Under the pieces are notes generated by a model. The model had not been told where the DNA came from. It saw only the letters and a list, made by a program, of their open reading frames with translations, and did no database searches. Both the position numbers and the translations under genes were made by a program. This document shows, in pieces, positions 6,968 to 8,891 of a stretch of 8,891 nucleotides of DNA (the first letter of the stretch is position 1; each line of letters starts with the position of its first letter). Source of the stretch: Ruminococcaceae bacterium UBA1741. GTDB taxonomy: Bacteria > Bacillota > Clostridia > Oscillospirales > Acutalibacteraceae. The stretch covers positions 7,559-16,449 of the forward strand of contig DCHX01000041.1 of NCBI GenBank assembly GCA_002315685.1, written 5' to 3'.

Positions 6968-7834
6968 ATGAGTGAACTTAAATATCAACTTGATATGCTG
7001 AAAAAACCAACTTGGAAATTTGTGAATGCGAACTTATTTTCAAAAGATAACCTATTATACATACAGGAATCGGGCAAGTTTTGTACCGGTAAAAACTACT
7101 ACACAAAAAGAAGCGGACTTGACTCCTATTTAATTAAATTTACTATTTCGGGCAAAGGAATATTAGAATATGGCGGCGAAAAGTACGATTTAATTCCCGA
7201 CAGTGTTATGTTTATCGACTGCAAGGAGCCTCAAAACTATTACACCGACCCAAATTATGATAAATGGGAAATGTATTGGGTGCATTTTTGCGGTAAAAAT
7301 GTTAAAACCTATTACGAAAGGTTTTTAGAAAACAATAACTATTCCCCTGTTGCCACAATGGTGTCGGATAACTCTTTAAGCGAGATTATCGAAAATATTA
7401 TTTATGTGTCAAACAATTATGCAAAAGACCAAAATAACGAAATTATAGCGGATAATCTTCTTAATACCTTGCTTAAAGAGTGTATCACAAAAAGCGTTAC
7501 CTCAAATTATACTTCTCCGAGTTATGTTGAAAAAATTGCACACTATCTTAGACACCACTATAATGAAGAAATTGATTTAGATATGTTGGCAAACGAATTT
7601 AATATTTCAAAATTTCATTTACAAAGGACATTTAAGGATGTAATGGGCTTGTCCCCCGCAAAGTATCTTTCAAATATCAGAATAAACCGCGCAAAAAGAC
7701 TGCTTCGCGGAACGAATATGCCGATAAACGAAGTAGCCGAGCATATCGGAATGGAGCCGAATTATTTTATTCAGCGCTTCAAATCGTCAGAAAACAAAAC
7801 CCCGAAGCAATATAGAAATAATTGGGGCGGATAA
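6968..7834 (+). CDS. AraC-family transcriptional regulator, probable rhamnose operon activator
   Basis: This is a cytoplasmic DNA-binding protein of 288 aa. The N-terminal half (about 50-110) has the strand-rich pattern of an AraC-type cupin sensor domain, including LIKFTISGKGILEYGG and WEMYWVHFCG. The C-terminal part (about 187-285) carries the two helix-turn-helix units: LDMLANEFNISKFHLQRTFKDVMGLSPAKYL, then INEVAEHIGMEPNYFIQRFKSSENKTPKQYR. In the second unit the usual GF and KxxxGxTP become GM and KSSENKTP, mild departures from the consensus. ATG 6968 is preceded by GGGAGA four bases away. It is transcribed divergently from rhaB with 97 bp between starts, which strongly suggests that it senses rhamnose or a derivative and activates rhaBAD. 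It resembles RhaR/RhaS in role, but orthology to either E. coli protein cannot be claimed, so no symbol is given. Confidence 0.92.
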   Translation: MSELKYQLDMLKKPTWKFVNANLFSKDNLLYIQESGKFCTGKNYYTKRSGLDSYLIKFTISGKGILEYGGEKYDLIPDSVMFIDCKEPQNYYTDPNYDKWEMYWVHFCGKNVKTYYERFLENNNYSPVATMVSDNSLSEIIENIIYVSNNYAKDQNNEIIADNLLNTLLKECITKSVTSNYTSPSYVEKIAHYLRHHYNEEIDLDMLANEFNISKFHLQRTFKDVMGLSPAKYLSNIRINRAKRLLRGTNMPINEVAEHIGMEPNYFIQRFKSSENKTPKQYRNNWGG

Positions 7835-7916
7835 GTTAAGCCGTTTTTAATTAAAACTTAAATTATTAAACAAGTTTATCATACAAAAAGTTAATATTTA
7901 TCTAACTGCCCGATAT

Positions 7917-8121
7917 TTGCAGAGTGTCCCAAAGGACACTCTGCAACGAAATAAATCCCTGCGGGATTTGTGAAATGCCCTTTCGGGCGTGAAATTGTCC
8001 TTCGGACAGTGAAATGCTCTGCGGAGCGTGATCGGGATTTATTTCATTTCACATTGCGAAGCAATATTTCAAAATCTGTAAGGCAGATTATTTCACATTT
8101 GCCGTAAGGCAAATATTTCAC
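7917..8121. repeat. Array of eight short hairpins with 7-base linkers that switch polarity
   Basis: Eight hairpins lie in tandem. Stem arms are 7917-7929/7934-7946 (13 bp), 7953-7959/7963-7969, 7977-7980/7985-7988, 7996-8000/8004-8008, 8016-8019/8024-8027, 8053-8057/8061-8065, 8073-8078/8084-8089 and 8097-8103/8108-8114. Stem sequences all differ, but linkers are constant. GTGAAAT occurs at 7970, 7989 and 8009. Its complement ATTTCAC occurs at 8046, 8090 and 8115, with the variant ATTTCAA at 8066. GAAATAAATCCC (7948-7959) also has an exact complement at 8034-8045. The right half is thus an inverted version of the left in linker logic but not in stem sequence. No open frame of note crosses it. 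I recall similar linker-joined hairpins in other Clostridia, but no name or function can be assigned. Confidence 0.85.
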
Positions 8122-8126
8122 TTACT

Positions 8127-8146
8127 GACTTTGGACTGCCAAAGTC
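8127..8146. repeat. Isolated hairpin next to the array
   Basis: GACTTTGG (8127-8134) and CCAAAGTC (8139-8146) form a perfect 8-bp stem with loop ACTG. No T-run follows on either strand. It lacks the array linkers, but it starts only six bases after the last one and may be the boundary of the same element. Confidence 0.6.
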
Positions 8147-8174
8147 GTTGCTTGCTACGGCTTAAGACATAAAA

Positions 8175-8219
8175 CACCGACTAAAAAAAGGTTTTTCCTC
8201 CTTTTCAGCCGGTATTTTT
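8175..8219 (+). terminator. Probable intrinsic terminator after the regulator and hairpin array
   Basis: ACCG (8176-8179) pairs with CGGT (8210-8213), CT (8181-8182) with AG (8207-8208), and AAAAGG (8186-8191) with CCTTTT (8200-8205). Small internal loops separate these stems, and TTTTT follows at 8215-8219. It is the first T-rich terminator candidate downstream of the regulator, about 340 bases after its stop. The stem is interrupted, so strength is uncertain. Confidence 0.5.
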
Positions 8220-8297
8220 ATTTCTGTTTGTAGTACTGTCCTTTAGAACACATTGCTTTTTGTCGAGCAGTTTTATTATTTATAAAATAAAAAACTA

Positions 8298-8325
8298 TTG
8301 TATTTTCTATATTTTATGATATACT
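8298..8325 (+). promoter_or_regulatory. Strong promoter for the structured leader and 105-aa gene
   Basis: TTGTAT (8298-8303) and TATACT (8320-8325) are 16 bases apart, and TG at 8317-8318 gives an extended -10. Predicted transcription begins near 8331-8333, exactly where the 15-bp long-range helix of the leader begins. The stretch 8220-8297 before it is AT-rich and shows no gene or clear structure. Confidence 0.7.
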
Positions 8326-8330
8326 GAAAT

Positions 8331-8519
8331 TACCACACAACAATTAAATATTTTTGTCAATACTGAAAGTATATATTTTTTCCTAAGCACATCGCTCCGG
8401 TAAAAATGCATGCTTTAATTTCGCGTACTTTTGTATTGGCAGAAATTGTTGTGTGGTAGCAATAAAAGCTATGCATTTTTCGTGTGTGTAACTCTTGTTG
8501 CGCACACTTTTTGTTTTTT
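8331..8519 (+). ncRNA. Structured leader RNA or small RNA with pseudoknot potential
   Basis: TACCACACAACAATT (8331-8345) is exactly complementary to AATTGTTGTGTGGTA (8444-8458), so the predicted 5' end closes a helix around about 98 bases. A second helix pairs AAAAATGCATGCTTT (8402-8416) with AAAGC-T-ATGCATTTTT (8465-8480), extended by ATT/AAT after one mismatch. The two helices cross, so they form a pseudoknot or are alternatives. A small hairpin ATACT-GAA-AGTAT (8360-8372) lies inside. The unit ends in the terminator at 8482-8519. I do not recognise T-box, S-box, purine, cyclic-di-GMP or other common riboswitch signatures. It could be a cis-acting attenuator of the next gene or a free-standing small RNA of about 190 bases. 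Confidence 0.6.
8482..8519 (+). terminator. Strong intrinsic terminator directly before the ribosome binding site
   Basis: GTGTGTGTAAC (8482-8492) pairs along its full 11 bases with GTTGCGCACAC (8497-8507), using two G-U pairs, with loop TCTT. It is followed by TTTTTGTTTTTT (8508-8519). The Shine-Dalgarno GGAGG of the next gene starts two bases later at 8521. Transcripts from 8298-8325 should mostly stop here unless terminator formation is prevented, so expression of the gene probably depends on read-through or antitermination. Confidence 0.82.
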
Positions 8520-8530
8520 CGGAGGTAAAT

Positions 8531-8848
8531 ATGGCTGGGAAAATTATTTTTCATGGTTTGAAGAAAGGCTTAATAAACAGAAAGGTTTGCGTTTTAACAA
8601 ACAACAAAACGGCAGGAACATTCAATATTAGGGATGATGCGATTATCAATATTGAACAAGACTGTGTGTTGTCCATTAAACGCAGAGCAAAGCATTCAAA
8701 TCAAAGATGGAAAATCGAAGACGGTATGATTACCGAAATTTTATGTGATTATAATTTTTTTACAGGAAAATTTATTCTGAAACTGATATCAAAAAGGCCG
8801 TATGACGAAAGCTGTAAATCGATTGACTTTGAGCAGTATATTATTTAA
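8531..8848 (+). CDS. Unrecognised small protein, 105 aa
   Basis: This is a soluble, lysine-rich protein with no signal peptide, membrane segment or cysteine motif of a metal site. I do not recognise its family. The alternating hydrophobic pattern, for example KVCVLTNNKTAGTFNI (about 19-34), VLSIKRRAKHSNQRWKI and KFILKLISKRP near the end, suggests a small beta-rich fold. The ATG at 8531 is fixed by GGAGG five bases upstream. The frame is also open from 8495, but that would start inside the terminator stem. Codon use looks like that of the neighbours and the frame is intact. It is probably monocistronic, behind a promoter, a structured leader and an intrinsic terminator. That arrangement suggests tight conditional expression. 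Its role is unknown. Confidence 0.75.
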   Translation: MAGKIIFHGLKKGLINRKVCVLTNNKTAGTFNIRDDAIINIEQDCVLSIKRRAKHSNQRWKIEDGMITEILCDYNFFTGKFILKLISKRPYDESCKSIDFEQYII

Positions 8849-8867
8849 TGTCCTTTTATTGAGAAAA

Positions 8868-8891
8868 GTCATGACCTCCGGCTAAGCCGGA
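8868..8891. repeat. Palindrome and GC-rich hairpin at the window edge
   Basis: The palindrome GTCATGAC (8868-8875) is followed by TCCGGCT-A-AGCCGGA (8877-8891), a GC-rich hairpin whose outer arms probably extend past the window. It lies 20 bases after the stop of the 105-aa gene. It could be that gene's terminator or the end of a small repeat or mobile element, and the missing flank prevents a decision. Confidence 0.45.

Noticed and set aside
7917..8121. CRISPR array
   Set aside because: The constant elements are only 7 bases, the segments between them are 12-18 bases and self-complementary, and the linker orientation reverses midway. No cas gene is nearby.
7917..8146. Integron attC sites or an insertion sequence
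   Set aside because: There is no integrase or transposase gene, no cassette ORFs between the hairpins, and no clear terminal inverted repeats or target duplication.
8331..8530. T-box, other common riboswitch, 6S RNA, or HEARO/omega RNA
   Set aside because: I see no T-box core sequence or other familiar riboswitch core, no 6S-like rod with a central bubble, and the downstream protein has no IscB or TnpB features. A covariance search would settle it.
8495..8530. N-terminal extension of the 105-aa protein
   Set aside because: The extra 12 codons lie inside the terminator stem and T-run and have no ribosome binding site. GGAGG points to 8531.
8357..8554. Minus-strand 65-codon open frame in the leader region
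   Set aside because: It overlaps the structured leader, the terminator and the start of the 105-aa gene. Its composition looks random and it has no supporting signals.

Overview
The window looks like a chromosomal segment of an AT-rich, Gram-positive gut-type anaerobe of the Clostridia, probably near the Ruminococcaceae/Oscillospiraceae. This is inferred from base composition, AGGAGG-type ribosome binding sites, TTG/GTG starts, sigma-A-like promoters with extended -10 elements, and the style of the proteins. No rRNA, tRNA or taxonomic marker is present, so the placement is tentative.

Layout. (1) 1-1992, minus strand: a small 68-aa protein gene followed by a SulP-family anion transporter with a C-terminal STAS domain, read from a good promoter at 1964-1992. 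A ribosome binding site at the far left suggests a further gene leaving the window. (2) 2003-6897, minus strand: a complete L-rhamnose catabolic cluster in the order rhaB (kinase), rhaA (isomerase), rhaD (aldolase), fucO (lactaldehyde reductase), closed by a strong terminator at 2003-2039. rhaB, rhaA and rhaD abut or overlap by one base. fucO is set apart by 169 bp holding its own promoter-like sequence and phased repeats. (3) 6871-7834: a compact divergent promoter region and, on the plus strand, an AraC-family regulator, the obvious candidate activator of the cluster. (4) 7835-8530: a long non-coding stretch holding an array of small hairpins joined by 7-base linkers that switch from GTGAAAT to ATTTCAC midway, then a terminator-like hairpin, a strong promoter, and a structured RNA leader. 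(5) 8531-8848: an unrecognised 105-aa protein whose ribosome binding site lies directly behind an intrinsic terminator.

How the genes work together. Rhamnose is isomerised to rhamnulose (RhaA), phosphorylated (RhaB), and cleaved to dihydroxyacetone phosphate and L-lactaldehyde (RhaD). FucO then reduces lactaldehyde to 1,2-propanediol, the usual anaerobic way to recover NAD+. No rhamnose transporter, mutarotase or propanediol-using genes are present. The AraC-type regulator probably acts at the rhaB promoter, where a GCAAG repeat recurs at 21 bp, and possibly at fucO, where an ATTTG/CAAAT motif recurs three times at 20-22 bp.

The parts least explained by known biology are the polarity-switching hairpin array (7917-8121) and the leader RNA (about 8331-8519) in front of the orphan gene. 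The leader has a 15-bp long-range helix, a crossing second helix and an 11-bp terminator touching the Shine-Dalgarno sequence.
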